DNA of 64,000 bases from Psettodes erumei (GCA_016785225.1 JAFBJZ010000952.1:1116001-1180000); one strand, 5' to 3'. Shown: positions 45,075 through 58,319, counted from the first letter of the stretch. The notes: generated from the letters alone by a model not told the origin. Program-made: numbers and translations.

Positions 45075-47960
45075 CTGGAAACATGAAAAACAACGGTAGT
45101 TCTATTTTATTAGTAGTATTATTTGTATTATTATCATATGTAAGTTAGACTGAAGAGACGTGGCTGCTGTGTGAAATCTCCTGATTAGTGAGAGAAAATT
45201 CCTCAGCAAAGCTTTTTAAAAAACAGGACTCGGTCCGTCTCGTCACATGTGAGGATTTGCTGTTTTTCTTTCTTTTCCATGTTAAAAAAAAACTTGATTT
45301 CTTCAGGTGTTGGACAGAGAGTCACACCCAACAAGAAACCTGCCTACATGCACCTTCACTCAGTCCAAACTACAGCCCAGACAATGACAACGAGTCAGGA
45401 TTATAAATTGTGACTGACACTGAGCGGCACTGGCGTGTGAAAAGCTTTCATCCCAACATTCCTGTGGTAGCGCTCCATTTCGGAACCGAACCGACTCTCG
45501 TCACCTGTTTTTCCCATGGGAACTCTTTTATGGCTGACTCAGGCTACAGGTGGTCCACTGCTTGTCCCCATTACAGACCCTCAAACTTCACACAGATAAT
45601 GACGCACACTGGGCTGTAATATTAACATACACGCAGCACTTCGGGAGGTCATAAAACTGACATGCCTCTGCCTGAGACGCTTTCACAGTTGACAGAATGT
45701 CGACTACACGCCTTCAGCTCACTCTGGATCTCTCTCATTTGACATCATTAATGGTTATTTTCTCAGGAAGAAAGATTTCTTGCGACCATGGGATTGGTAT
45801 CATGGACAACGGCTGTTAAGAGCCTCGAGAGATGTTGTTTTCACTCTGCTTCAATACGTCTGTATGGAAACCTCATCATTTGATACCACTTGCAGTTGGG
45901 GTGATGAAACAAAAAGTTAAATTTAGCTTTATTTCCAAGGCCTGGCTCCAGTGAAATAAAGCTAACTGCACTCTATAATTGTGAACACAATGGGGAACTG
46001 TAGCAAAATGAGAACAAGTTGTGTAGGCAGGTGCTCTTTAGGAAAAAAGGGCGAAAACGTGGACATTGTTCTGCGTTCTCAATAAGAACAACTGTTCCAC
46101 AGAACGCAGGCTGAACAAAGCTACAATTAACTGACCAGCAGCTCAGCTATTACACTGTCAGACAGACCAGTGACCAGAGAAAATTACTGAAATGACACAG
46201 GGAAGGAGGAAAGCAAGGACAGGCCAGGAGAAATACAAAAGTCCAACATTTTTACTGACAGCGTCACGAGCAGACCTGAATATTAAACACAATTTCCACC
46301 TATGACAGCTGTCAAGTTTGAATTCTTAAATGAGACCACAACATTTGCCTATCAATCAAACAATAAGTGTTTTTTTCACTGAGACTTCTTTCTTTCTTTC
46401 ATTGATGTTTTCATGGGTTCCTGTCGAAGCTGTCTGCTTGTGTTTTACACAGACATCGTGATTAGACAGGCCACCACTGAAGAGAAACTTCCAGGCCGCC
46501 TTCAGGCTTTTCAGACCCCTTGATATACTGCCATCATGTGCAGTATGTTACGTGACTACATTGCTCTTTTTTTTTTTTTGGTATGTTTTCTCATGTTTCG
46601 CATGTACGTGCTTGCCTGAATGTTGCCATGTTTGAGTTCATACTTGAGCCGTATGTGGTGCATACCTGTCTGCCTGCCTGTCAGACACAGAGGAAAAGAT
46701 GAGTATTGTTATGCAATGCCGCTGGACTTTCCTCTTTCTCGGACGCCCTTTTCAGTTGCTGGGTGGATGCGATTGAGTCATCTAAAGAGTAAAAATCAGG
46801 ACAACAGCAATTAACTTTGGACATTTAAGTTTCAGTCAAAACTGACCTCTTAAATCTTCTGATTTTTTTTAAATGCACAGGAAAAAAAATCCACACTGCA
46901 CTTTTTCTCCAACATTTATGGAATTACAATATCCAGTGTGAATTATATTCTACTAAGTATTTGCTACTAGTCCTCCCCCCTGCATCTGCAGATGAAAACA
47001 CTACAGTGAGACTGAAGTGGTCTCAAGTCAATATCATCATTCAACTGCTGATGCCTTTACTGCCCTTGGAGTGATCTCACCAGGAAAAAATGACCTCCAC
47101 AGAATAGCCTGAACTCCAGCTAACCCGGCAAGTGTCCAGGTGGCCCATTCACGATGGGACAGGAGAAAAATGTGTGACATTGGATTTAACACATCTGATT
47201 ATATTTAGAGCCAAAATAGGACATAAACCAGCGTTCACTGACCTCTGAATAATCATATATTATAAACACTTTATTATAATAAATACTTATTATAAACACT
47301 ATTTAGACACTAAGTGTTAACACTTGAAGTTCCCCAATTTACATGTTAAAGAATTGTGAAAACATTTACTAAATGGTAAATATATTATATATCTTCAAAG
47401 TTAGAGCTGTAGTTGCTGAAAAATACTGTAAATTAAATGAATGCTTCATTCAATTTTCTTATAGCTGCACAGAATTACAATATAGTGTGTTTCAAATGAG
47501 TATTCTTTTCAACTGCTTATGTATGCTACAGCTAGCAACAATTGTTCTTGACACAACGAACAAGACAAGCTTGTTATTTGTTAACTACAACCACAGTAGC
47601 TTGTTGCTTTTAGTAACGTCAGTGTTCAAAGCAAGATATTTTAATTTCATTGATTTGAATCAACAGTTGTTGCGCACTTGCAGTTATTCTAATGTATAAA
47701 GTAGAGAGTTGGTACCTTTCATACCTGTGTCCGCTTAGCGTCTCTCTCTCTTTTTTTTTTTTTTTACAGCAGTTTCAAACAAAAGACGGCAGCTCCACTT
47801 TGAAGTTGAAGTCCATGTCAATCGTTTACTGGAGACTTTGAACTGTAGGAAACTGTGCCAATAATAGTAACAGTGATATAACAACGCTTTTTCCGCCGTG
47901 TTGGAGCCGCCAGGTGAGGTCTTACCTGGCTGTTCTGCGGGTCCCGTTTATTCCTTCAGA
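45075..47960. other. col20a1 5' intron (probable)
   Basis: About 2.9 kb between the start-codon exon and the likely 5' UTR exon near 48 kb. Mostly AT-rich with poly-T at 47750-47765. No coding exon seen. Confidence 0.45.
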
Positions 47961-47969
47961 CAGACGCCA

Positions 47970-48175
47970 CACAACATACCAGAGGAGGGATGTCAGCACG
48001 CGTCAGCTCCCTCCTTCTTTTCTTCCTCCTCGGCTCCTATCTGAACCACATCTGAACACCTCCGGGAGTGAAATCCGAGAGGCTCGGTCCTCCCGCTGCC
48101 GCCGCCGCCGCTGCTGCTGGTGCTGCTGCTCCGCCATGGGCGTGGTGCTCCGCGTTAGGCTATAAAGACCTCCTC
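47970..48175 (-). promoter_or_regulatory. Candidate col20a1 5' UTR exon and promoter
   Basis: GC-rich patch in otherwise AT-rich sequence, with a minus-strand donor (CCTCTG then GTATGTTG) near 47973-47980. The start-codon exon has an acceptor 14 bases before its ATG, so an upstream non-coding exon must exist and this is the best candidate. A TATAAA is also present on the plus strand near 48161. Confidence 0.35.
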
Positions 48176-48299
48176 AGAGCGGACAAGCCAGTGGACGTGT
48201 GTCTGCAGGCCGGACGCTTAGTGACCGCGCTGCGGCCTCATCTCAGGCGCTTCTCGTTTTACCGTGAAGACTGCGCTGATGCGTGATTGAATCATCAAA

Positions 48300-50035
48300 C
48301 CATAGGGCTGTGCTGGACTAAACTACATGGGTACAGGCTGGCAGGTCAGCCAGGTGCACGCTGGGTATTTCTGGAACTTCACTGCGGTTAGCAGAAGATA
48401 CCGATTGAGAATCAGAGACAGTACATCACATTTACAATGTCTGTGTCACTAATGTGTACATGTAGGGCAGTGGATGACATTAAGTTTTATAGGGGGCAGT
48501 GGCAGATATAATTTAATGTCCAACAACATTGCTTTTAACTTATCAAGTACATGTATATTATTACGCAGTTTCTGCTTGTCTACCACTGTCAGCAGACAGT
48601 ATGGTTGTAAACTTTGCATTGTGATTGTGCTGTGACAGCCGGGTCATTCCGCCAAAACAGTGCAATTTGCTCGTTGTAACCTTTTCAAAATTAAACTTCA
48701 TTTTTCATTCCATTTCAATATAGAATTTAGTAATATACACATTTACTCATTACTCAAAATGAGTAGTGGTCAATCTCAGGCTACTTTATTTAATTTATTG
48801 CAACTTCCGAAAGTTTATTATCATTGCATTCTTTTCTCTGCTGTTACCAAAACTCAAATGGCATTTTAAAACCATGTTTAAAAGAATATCAAACATATAC
48901 ATTGTTTCCCTTAGAAAAAGAGTTAATGTAGAAGAAATGGTTGGTTACATGATGAATCACACCTGGCTCCATACCACCGCTGCTTTTCAGCAGCGCCCAA
49001 TGGTCCCTGTAATTATGATTCACAAAACTGATCTCAGATCACAGCAACTTTAGTTAGCCTATTTCATTTTAAATGCAATCAATCATGTAAACTAATTAAT
49101 ATTCATCCATTCATTATATTATTTACATTCATTCATTCATTGTATTCTTTTAATTAATATAAAAGGGCATCAGAGAGCACTAGCCTACTCATTACTGTTA
49201 CCGCCAACTCAGTGCTGTTACTCTTTATTTAAATAACAGCAATTATTTTTAGCATAAAATAACCAATTGTGTGAAATCTAACCACTTCGCATCTATGCTA
49301 GTAGCTTGAGCACATTCTTAAGATTTAACTGAATATTTTACTTTTGATATCAACAAATATTGTCTTAGAGATAATTTATGTAACAGGACTGAGTTAATTT
49401 ACTTATTGTAACAGATGACATTTACATTTTATTTCAAAAGCCTAAATAGGGCAACATTATTATGATAATATTATTAATCCCTCAGGGCCCTGGGTCAGTC
49501 TCAGGCCCCTTACACCTCTGGTTGATTTTCCCTCAACCAAACATGTGTAACCACAATCAAATTCACAGAATGCTATTCATCTTTACCTCTACACACAGGT
49601 GTTTAAATAACAAAGATATACCCAAGGTGTGGCAAGTGTCTAACAAAGAAAAATGACCCACTACAATTCCAGATGACAAGCATTTAAGCATTTAAAGCTT
49701 TCACGCCCTCTCCCTCCATACATCATTCTTTGTTGACACTTGCATGTATTAGCTACACTTCTGAAACACCCCTAAGGCAAGAAATCATAACTTGTGTCAC
49801 GTTCAAAGGCCACAGTTAATGTACAGCCAATAATGAGGCAGTGGCCTTGCCTCAGGACATGATCCGTGGAAGTGAAGAGCTGAAGAGGGTGTTCCCTTTT
49901 TCGAAATGTGGCAGTGTGTCCCAAACAGTTTTTTGGAAGTGCTAAAGCACTTATTTGGCATCACCAATGAAAAAGTTGCAAAGGAATGAGTAACATGACA
50001 ACAGTCAAGGTTTCATAGGCCTGTGTCCTGTAACC
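48300..50035. other. Intergenic sequence and slc35c2 3' UTR
   Basis: AT-rich. The slc35c2 3' UTR should occupy part of it next to 50036. No gene recognised. Confidence 0.45.
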
Positions 50036-53000
50036 TTAGTGCAGAGTGATTTCTTGTTCCTCGTCTTCATCCATGTATTCATCAGCAGCTGAATCCTCTC
50101 CATCATTTCTGTTCTGCTGCAGCAATGGCAACTCAAGTTCTGGGCTCTTGCTGTTCAGCTGCCTTAAAGATGGGACCTTATCTGAGTAAAAGCAAAACAA
50201 AGTCGTCACTGTGTTAAGAAGCGATGTTCACTTCTTAAAGCTCACCTCCACCTGAATATGAGCGAGATCACCGTTACTTGACTCAGATGTTTGAGGCAAG
50301 TAAAGCAGAACGCTAAAGGCTGCCTCCACTTTCACCTGCTGCAAAGCTGCTCGGGACTGGCTTCGATCTTTGATCAAAACGTACGAGTATGATTTTGTAA
50401 GCGTTAAGCGTTTGGGAGCCAATCATGGTTCAATATGCGACTTACAGAAGTGTGACTGGGAAACTTGGAGCCTGAGAAAAGTGAGAGTAGAGCGTTTAGT
50501 GAGGTTGGAAGCATCTTGTGTCCAGTCATTAAAGTTTGAGCGAAGGAGAAGGAATAGATGCTCCTTTTTGTGCAGAATGTTCAATTTCATTTAAAAAGAA
50601 AACCCCACAGGCACAAATTATTATTCAAAGCATTTTACACACAATGAAACATGTCTGAGAGGGATTTTTAAATATTTAACTGACTTTTGATATATTACTG
50701 CTGACACAAATTCTAACAAATGATGACAATAAATATTAACACTTACTTTTCGAATATGTCTTGAGTCCCACGTGCAGTGAAATGCCACTTAAACACACAG
50801 CAAATCCCATCCAATTCAGTGTGCTCATTTTGTCTCCCATCACACGTGCTGCCAAAAGCAGAGTGCACACCTCCTGCAGGGAACCAAATTAAAGAAAGGA
50901 TGTATAAGGTAGATCTCAAGAAGCCTAGCGGCCTCATTTACAACCCTTCCCACGCTAAAGTTGGGATCTGTACAAATAAATTTGATGGAAGAATCTGTGC
51001 ACTCTGGGAACTCTGACCCATGCGTACACATTTTGGAGACGCGGATGGTGACGTGGTGAATGTGAAAGGCTCACATTTAGTTTTACTTCATCAAAAATGA
51101 TAAATAAATCCACTTTACCACAGCCATTTACCACCATCACATTCCCCACCACCAGACACTTATGTGCAGTTGTGGAGCCGCCGTAGCTGTTAAATACAGG
51201 GATCATGTCAGGTGGATTCAGGAAAGTCTGTTCGTTTTAAATGTTAATAAAGTGAATCTGTTTCACCCCAACCACCTGATTTAATTATCACCATCAGTCT
51301 TAAGAATCCAAGATAACATCAACAACAACTGCAGAACAGTTACTGTGAATATATCATAAGTAGGTTTTTAGTGTTCATGTTGTTTTGTGTGTAAAATCGC
51401 TGCAGTGAACACCACTTGTGTTGTCAGGGTCACAGAGCCCCCCTACACACCACAGTGACTGTCACACACACACACACACACACACTGGCATCTTCACTAC
51501 CTGTGTACAATATATGGACACTGTGAGCTGTCACACAATCACAAGCCTCGATTTCTATGTCAGAAAAATTCCTGTCGGTTGTTGCCATGATTCATTATAA
51601 AGAACGGCTAATCGGCAGGTTCATTTTTTTACTCATCAACATTGACAAGGTGTTTTGCTTTGATCATTTATGGCTGAATGTGGGTGGGATACGAGGTTGG
51701 TCGACGTACGCACGCAACCCTCATTGGATTTGACAAAGCTACACTGCTTATTACACACAGAAGATTCATTAAAAATGGATACAACTTTGATGTGCTCAGA
51801 TCCTTAGTGACAGTAAATCTGCTGGCATTTCAAAGCTTGTCCAGTTGGATGAAAGCTGACCCTAAAACTTTCCTGGGTAGTTTTTAAAAAATTAGTACAT
51901 TGTCTTAGTAGCCCCCAAAACAAGCAGGAAAAGCAAATCTTTAAAACTGCTCACACACACTGAACTCAAACATTACCTTAAAGATCCCTGATATGGACAG
52001 AGTGAGGCTGGAGGTTCGAGGAGACCAGCAAGAACTCAGAGAAGCCCAGACCGAAGGCCAGCGAGCCACCGATACTCAGCGTGAAGAGCGAATAAAGGAG
52101 AGGCGAAAGCTCCGTCACCCGGAACAACTTTTCTGAGGTACTGAGGCTCAGCCCTGGAGAGAGACCAAGAGGAGGGAAGCAACAATAATCTGTAATATTA
52201 AATATCATAGCTTCTGCTACAAGTGAAAAATGTGTTCCTAAGTTAAAATGTAGGACCTGTACAGTGCTTACACGCTCACTTATTTGCTGTAGTCCTTTAG
52301 CTCCTGAAGGTGTGTTTGTTTTTCACTGCCACAGTAACACTCCACAGTTCACCCCACTCATTTTTTTTTCATCCAAAATGAAATAAAACCAACAAAGAGT
52401 CAGGACAGACTCTTTCATCAAGTGTGTCCCTGTGGCTGAATGAACATCTTTCATTAAAATTGACTTCAACACTATTATTATGGCTGTAGATGTAAGTTTA
52501 CAGGAGACTGCAGGTTTACATGACAGCTCACCTTCGTTATACAGGAAGAGGGGAAAGAGCCCGAGGAACATGAGAGGCTGGAGGTGGTACATGGCGTCTA
52601 TTGGGTTCTGAAGGCCTTGAGGAAGGTACAGAGCAGGAAAATACCAGTTATAACAATGATAATAATGATTTCAGTGTTTTAAAAATGTATTTCTCACAGT
52701 AATGGCAAAACATAAATGCAAACATTGATGCACTGCACAGTCATGTCAGGCTATATTCTAATTCTTCTCTTAGCTGAATGCTGAAAATACTTTTTAAATT
52801 TTTTTTTCCATTTTCATTGTGCAGCACTTCTTTTCAAAGGTTTCACAAGAAGCTTATCTATTCATTTATCAATTCAGTCAAGGTAAGAGGACTTAAAAGC
52901 ATATTGCAAAACGACTGGCAACCGAGGTGTCGGCCGAAAAGCTACAATGGTGCTGCGGATATATTCATAATTTTTCATTTGTATTCAGAGATACCTCTTT

Positions 53001-55138
53001 CAAAGGCTTCACGGGTTAGGGTTTGTTTGTTTCTTTCTTTATTTACCCAGCTCAGTTCATTCAGGGTCGATTTTCACTGATGTAGGGAAAATGTTCTCAA
53101 TCAAAGCAACTTGGACTATGTAACTATGCTCATCGTTTCCAGTCACGCAACACTGACCCAGCTCTGCTTTCTGCATGAGGACCTGAGTGAGGGTCCAGCG
53201 GATGCCCCCTATGAAGGAGGCCAGCAGCACCATGATGAACCCCTCTAGGTTGAACTGGGTCGACTGGAACGTAAACATGAACAGGCCGCTGGAGATCAGC
53301 AGGACCACCAGGATCAGGAATGGGTTCTGGTAGGCGTGGACACAAGACAGAGACGGTGTAAAAACACAGGAGAAAAAGCTGGAAGATGAGACTTGAAAAT
53401 GAGGCAAAAAGATATGGAGAGAGAGAAGGGGGGCGGAATTTAAAATCCAGAAAAAAATAGAAACAAACCGAAGAGAAAAGCAAGAGTGGGACCACACACA
53501 GTGGAAAACACTGATGATAGAGCAAAATGCATCGTCAGTCCCCTACAGTTTCTGATCTATACAAACCTCAAAGAGAATAATCTGTTATATCGCACACTTT
53601 CACATCTGTGCTCAGTTTGAATTACACGTGAGTGGAGTGAAGGTAAAATGAATTTCACTAATCACAATGAGAAAACAGCAAGGCTCAGAGTTACATTCAA
53701 TAGATTCTTTTAACTAAAGACGGAATTATTATGCTGTGTGACCCCTCACTTTACTTATCTGACTAAAAAGTGCATGTGAGCATGAATCAAGTAGAGACAA
53801 CTGCATGGTGCAGCGACAACAGAACTGATTCTTACAAGCCTCTGCAAAATCTGGTTTTGTTTGGGCATTGTGGGGTCAACACACAACTTCCACAAACAAT
53901 TGAAGTGGTAAAAAAATACGTTGTCACTCACTGGCTCCTCTAGTTTAAACAGCAGGGAGAAAAAGAGGATGAAGAGCACTGCTGTGGACTTGGTCATGGT
54001 GTACCTTGATAGATACAAAATAAGAGCCACACAGTTGAATGGAACAATCCAATAAGAGGTTAAATAAAACACTAATAATAATAATAATAATAATAATTTG
54101 TATCCTTTATTTGAAAGGCCCGGGCTGCAAACTTACAAGCTAATGGTGATGAAGAGGAAGCTCCAGTTGGAAAGTCCGATATCCAGCGCTGTGGCCACAG
54201 CTGGGTAAGACGGACAGAATTGAGAAGGACACACACCTCACAACAGTATGATTTTGACTATTGTGAGACTATCACTTTTGAAAAATAAGTGAGGACGGAC
54301 ATCAAAGATGAAAAGAGATACTTTGTAATAGTTCATAATTAACTGAATAACAGAGGATTATACTAGTTAGAGGCACTGAGCTGGATATTTAGATGTGTAG
54401 ATGTGTGCTGGCTTCTGTCCCTTACTGATTTTAGACAAAACAGAAGAAGAAGAATGCAATCCAAACAAAAAGCACATCTGTTTGTTTATGACCCTCAACC
54501 GCTGGATTGGTTAATTAAAATCTTCTGTCCCCATAGTTGTGATGTGTCTATCAAAATGGACTTTGGTCAAGGTTTTCTTCCCCAGGAGCACAGTCAGTGA
54601 ACGTGATAACAGCTGCCTGTCAGCCCCCTTTCTAATTCCCTGCTCTTTGAAGACTTTGTGCTCTCTTCTAAACAGCTGGGTAACAATCTCACCAGTGGGA
54701 GCCACTTTGAGGAAGTAATCTGTCCAGCTCAGAACGACGCGCGGTTTCCCCGTCCACCACTGCATGGCCCGTCGCGTCAGGGTCGACAGGCAGAAGATGA
54801 CGGTGAGGTGAACTAACGTCATGAAGAGGGGATAGTGGAATCCCTGAGAGACACAGAGAGAAACAGACAGTCATGGCTTAGTTGAGGTAGGTCATTTCCC
54901 ACTGTCTCGGGGTCTGGGAGACAATGGAACACAACCTACAAATGAGGTTTGATTATTGCCATCTTAAACCAGGCCTGCACTGTGCACAGGAGCAGTGCCA
55001 GCATTACTCTGTGACTCCTTCACTTACCTTCATCAGCCATTTGTTATAGAAGGTGATGCCTATGGAGAAGACATAGTAGAGGAGGACTAATCCAACAGTG
55101 CGGAGGCCCCTGCAGAGGAAGTGGACGGGGCAAGCCAT
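50036..55138 (-). CDS. slc35c2: Solute carrier family 35 member C2, with an apparent +1 frameshift in exon 7
   Basis: A multi-pass transporter-like protein of the nucleotide-sugar/triose-phosphate family in the Golgi/early secretory pathway; the human protein promotes Notch fucosylation. Nine exons: 55028..55138, 54693..54843, 54137..54200, 53932..54004, 53158..53326, 52532..52615, 51977..52153, 50747..50873, 50036..50181. They are collinear with human SLC35C2 (LVLLYYVFSIGITFYNKW, TMTKSTAVLFILFFSL, FIGGIRWTLTQVLMQKAELG, AFGLGFSEFLLVS). At about 52017-52022 one extra base shifts the frame: the uninterrupted frame ends in a stop at the exon 7 end, while the other frame restores the family sequence RTSSLTLSISGIFK. 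Exons 8 and 9 are intact in the restored frame and end in a family-like acidic tail. Without the extra base the protein would have 366 residues (human 365). This is an assembly error or a real loss of the last helix; I cannot tell which. Confidence 0.93.
51463..51485. repeat. (CA)n microsatellite in slc35c2 intron 7
   Basis: Short CA tract, about 11 units. Confidence 0.85.
54070..54098. repeat. (AAT)n microsatellite in slc35c2 intron 3
   Basis: Trinucleotide tract of about nine units. Confidence 0.85.
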
Positions 55139-56490
55139 GCAGGGTTGCCAGGTTCAGCTGTCCAGTACAGACAGCTACTGAAGAGAGGTCATCCCCAAAC
55201 CGACTCTGCGCCCCTTCCTGTCAGCCATGGCTGCTTGCTGTTAGGAGAGGGAGAGCCCCCGTGTGGAAGAGCAGAAAGGGGGAGGTGGGGGGAGAGAGAG
55301 AGAAACGGGGTTACACGTCGTTAAATTTGAGCGTCGGAAATAAACCGAACGCAGCGCTAGCTTGATGGCAACAGTTCAGTTTCAGCTGGAGTTGGACAAA
55401 CAGTGAGCTAGCGGCTAAACCTCGTCATCTAACCGTTAAGCCTCTAATAACCCAATGTTACTAACGATTAACTGACAAATTGTTAAACAGAAACGGAATT
55501 ATTTTGCTAATAGTAACTAGACAGCCTCGGCTAATATTTGCTAATGAATTCAGCAGTAGCTAGGAAAAGGGTAGCACTCACCAGATGGTTGTTCAGTAAA
55601 GTTTGACAGGACCAAATCTTTTCTGCGCGAACTCGTATTAATTCCCATTGGTTGACATTAGCCTGCTATATAATAGCGGTGCTGGGTAGCTAGTCTTCCG
55701 GGATATTTAGCCAAATGTGTAGAAAAAGCAGTTGATTAGACCGGGGAAGACCGTTCAGCTTTCACTCATCAATTTGCGTTGTGCAACTGGTGACAGAGTA
55801 CACGGCGCGTTCCCCGCTGTACGTGTCACGTTCTCATGACGACACGCGCATAGCGAACTCCCTTGATGAATCTCCCCATTAATCGCTGCAGTATTCATGT
55901 GTTACACACGAGTCACACGCACAATACAGCGAGGCCATCGTCGAGTTATTATGAACTGCTCTTCGCTTCGGAGTCCTCGAAACCCACCAGGAAGAAATAA
56001 AATGTGATAAATTTTCGCCCTTTCTGCTTTTGTTCTCGCTGCTCCTCATGCTCCCCCGTGGAGTTTTTCACTGGACTAATACACACCGACCGAATCTAAT
56101 TTACAATGTAGCACGGGGGTGATGCTCACAGACCTGGCTTTGTTCAATCGTCATCTTTTTGAATGAAGTTCGGCCTTGTATTGACTCGAAACATAAAGGA
56201 AGCGTCAGCGGCAAACAAAAACAACAGCCGGAATTTGAATAAGAAAAGAACCTACCGTCAATCATGTGAACTATATGTCTAATTAACACGTGGAAACTTT
56301 GTATTGTAAAATCATGCTGATGATTACTGGTGGGACAACTGAGTTTAAGGGGAATGGCCACAAGGGGCAGTGTTTTTAAATAAAATCATTTTCCCCGAAT
56401 CCCTTCCTCGGTCAAGTCGGAAGTGAATAGTGGCTGCAGGCTGTTGTGTTGTTACCAGGCTGAACTCACAGGTACCGCTTTAACGTTCAA
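55139..56490. promoter_or_regulatory. Shared 5' region of slc35c2 and taf13
   Basis: The two genes point away from each other with 1.4 kb between start codons. CpG-richer patches at 55.12-55.3 kb and 55.78-55.95 kb and an ATTGG box near 55650 suggest one promoter on the slc35c2 side. No coding exon seen. Confidence 0.4.
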
Positions 56491-56574
56491 ATTAATGTGT
56501 TGTGTGTCCTTTACATATTAAAACAATGTTGCTGTAAAGTTGATATGAACAATAGCAGTGTGTTTCGCAGCAGA

Positions 56575-56949
56575 ATGGCGGATGAAGAGGATGAGACTGG
56601 TTTCGACGAGGAGCTGGACGACGGCTCCAGCGGGGTTGACGTCGGTCACGGGAAGAGAAAGAGGCTCTTCTCCAAGGAGCTCCGGTGCATGATGTACGGC
56701 TTCGGAGACGACCAGAACCCGTACACGGAGTCCGTGGACATCCTGGAGGACCTGGTGATCGAGTTTATCACGGAAATGACCCACAAAGCCATGTCTATCG
56801 GGCGCCAGGGCCGAGTCCAGGTGGAGGACATCGTTTTTCTGATCCGCAAGGACCCCAGGAAGTTCGCCCGAGTCAAAGACCTGCTCACCATGAACGAGGA
56901 GCTGAAGAGGGCGCGGAAAGCTTTCGACGAAGCAAACTATGGCTCATGA
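56575..56949 (+). CDS. taf13: Transcription initiation factor TFIID subunit 13 (intronless)
   Basis: TAF13 pairs with TAF11 through histone folds inside TFIID. This single exon encodes 124 residues, the same length as human TAF13. From GKRKRLFSKELRCMMYGFGD onward the protein is almost identical to human, including the ending FDEANYGS; only the acidic N-terminus (MADEEDETGFDEELDDGSSG) differs. I chose the internal ATG at 56575 because MADEE matches the human start; an in-frame upstream ATG at 56497 adds 26 residues without family support. The human gene has introns, so this is either a retrogene that kept or regained function, or intron loss. There is no frameshift or stop. A polyadenylation signal follows at 57132-57137. 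Confidence 0.97.
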   Translation: MADEEDETGFDEELDDGSSGVDVGHGKRKRLFSKELRCMMYGFGDDQNPYTESVDILEDLVIEFITEMTHKAMSIGRQGRVQVEDIVFLIRKDPRKFARVKDLLTMNEELKRARKAFDEANYGS

Positions 56950-57131
56950 ACTCACCCTGGCTGGGACCACTCTTCTTCTCATACGTCGAATCTGGCGGTT
57001 CTTTTAATTTGCTGTTGACCTGTGTTCTGTACGAGTTGGCTCAGACTTGCGTTGAGCTCCAAATCAGTATATTTTTGTGTCATTTTACAGATGGTGTGAC
57101 AATGATAAGCAATTGTGTCTGGGGCTGTTTA

Positions 57132-57137
57132 AATAAA
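57132..57137 (+). terminator. taf13 polyadenylation signal
   Basis: AATAAA about 180 bases after the taf13 stop codon. Confidence 0.6.
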
Positions 57138-57189
57138 GTACATTGCATACTGTTTTCATATAACCAGGCGTTAATATATTAAAAGATGA

Positions 57190-57715
57190 GGACCAGGATA
57201 GCAAGGAGAGACCTGGATGGTGATGTTCAACTGAAGCATGCACCAAGACAGTGAGCAGCCACAGCATCTACCTTAGCTAGGTACTGTCAGTATATATAAT
57301 AATGATCAAGCTGCAAAACTAAATTACTTACCAGAAAATTGATTACCAACTATTTTGTTAAGTTGTCATTTTGAGTCATTTTGTTTTTTTTAAAAAAAAG
57401 CAACAATTTTCTAGTTGCAGCATCTTCTTTGTGAGTGTAAACAGAATATTTAGGTTTTTTTGTGCTGATAATTTCACAAGCTTGAACCCTTTATTAATCC
57501 CTAAACTGCAACTAACACAGTTTTGTATAGCCAGGATTCTGGACCTGAAAATTTAATGAAGTATCTGCAGTATGTGTTTTCATGAGACCCCCACAGATGT
57601 GAACTCCACTGATCCCAGTCATGATTTTCAAACACTCTTCAAGAGTCTGAACATTCAGCACAAAGACAGAACTGGCTGCGGTTCAAACAGAACTGACAAA
57701 AACGAAGAAACAAAC
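57190..57715. other. Convergent intergenic stretch between taf13 and tnnc2
   Basis: AT-rich, no coding sequence seen. Confidence 0.5.
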
Positions 57716-57719
57716 AGAT

Positions 57720-58319
57720 TTTATTGATATTCCTCAAAACAAAATTTTTTTTACACAAGACCATAAATATGACAGACCAACTACAAGTGAGCATGTGTTA
57801 GTTCATTTATTCTGTTCAAGCAAATTACTTCTTTGTACAGTGTAGTGGTTGGATGACTTGGTCTAAGCAGCAGGTAAACAGGCTGCCGATCTATCTAGAC
57901 TACATCTAGATCAGAGCTTTACCAGCAGAGGCAGGGGGGAGGTCGCTGATGACATGTCACACCATGCGTACTGCAAAAGGTGGGTGCAGTGTATTTCCCC
58001 ATTGTAGCCTTGCCGTCCTGTCACGGTGTACAGTGTCAGCGCAGCATCCATGAGCTGTCTGCATTCACAGACCAGCTGGGGGAAGAGTGTAGCCCAGCCA
58101 GCGACCCCCCTGCTGGGTGTCCTAGCTGTCTGTTGAGGATGTCTATAAGGATGGAGAAGAGAGGCAGTGAACCAGGTGGACAGATGGGAGGAGGGGGAGT
58201 GTGTGTGTGGGTTGGGTTGGGAGGGTGGGGGTAGTTTGAGTGGGGTCATCGAGGGTCAGATGTGTTCAGAGTGGGGGTTCACGGGGGGAGAGGAGGAATG
58301 TCCATGAGTCTTTCTGGTT
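57720..58319 (-). other. tnnc2 3' UTR
   Basis: Follows the tnnc2 stop. Minus-strand AATAAA motifs lie at 57720-57725 and 57806-57811; either could be used. Confidence 0.45.

Noticed and set aside
55172..55240. Alternative slc35c2 start in an upstream ATG (MADRKGRR...)
   Set aside because: The frame stops after 17 codons and has no family support; the ATG at 55138 aligns well with the human N-terminus (FLCRGLRTVGLVLLYY against FLWKAVLTLGLVLLYY).
56497..56574. 26-residue N-terminal extension of taf13 from the upstream ATG
   Set aside because: No family member shares it, and MADEE at 56575 matches the human start.
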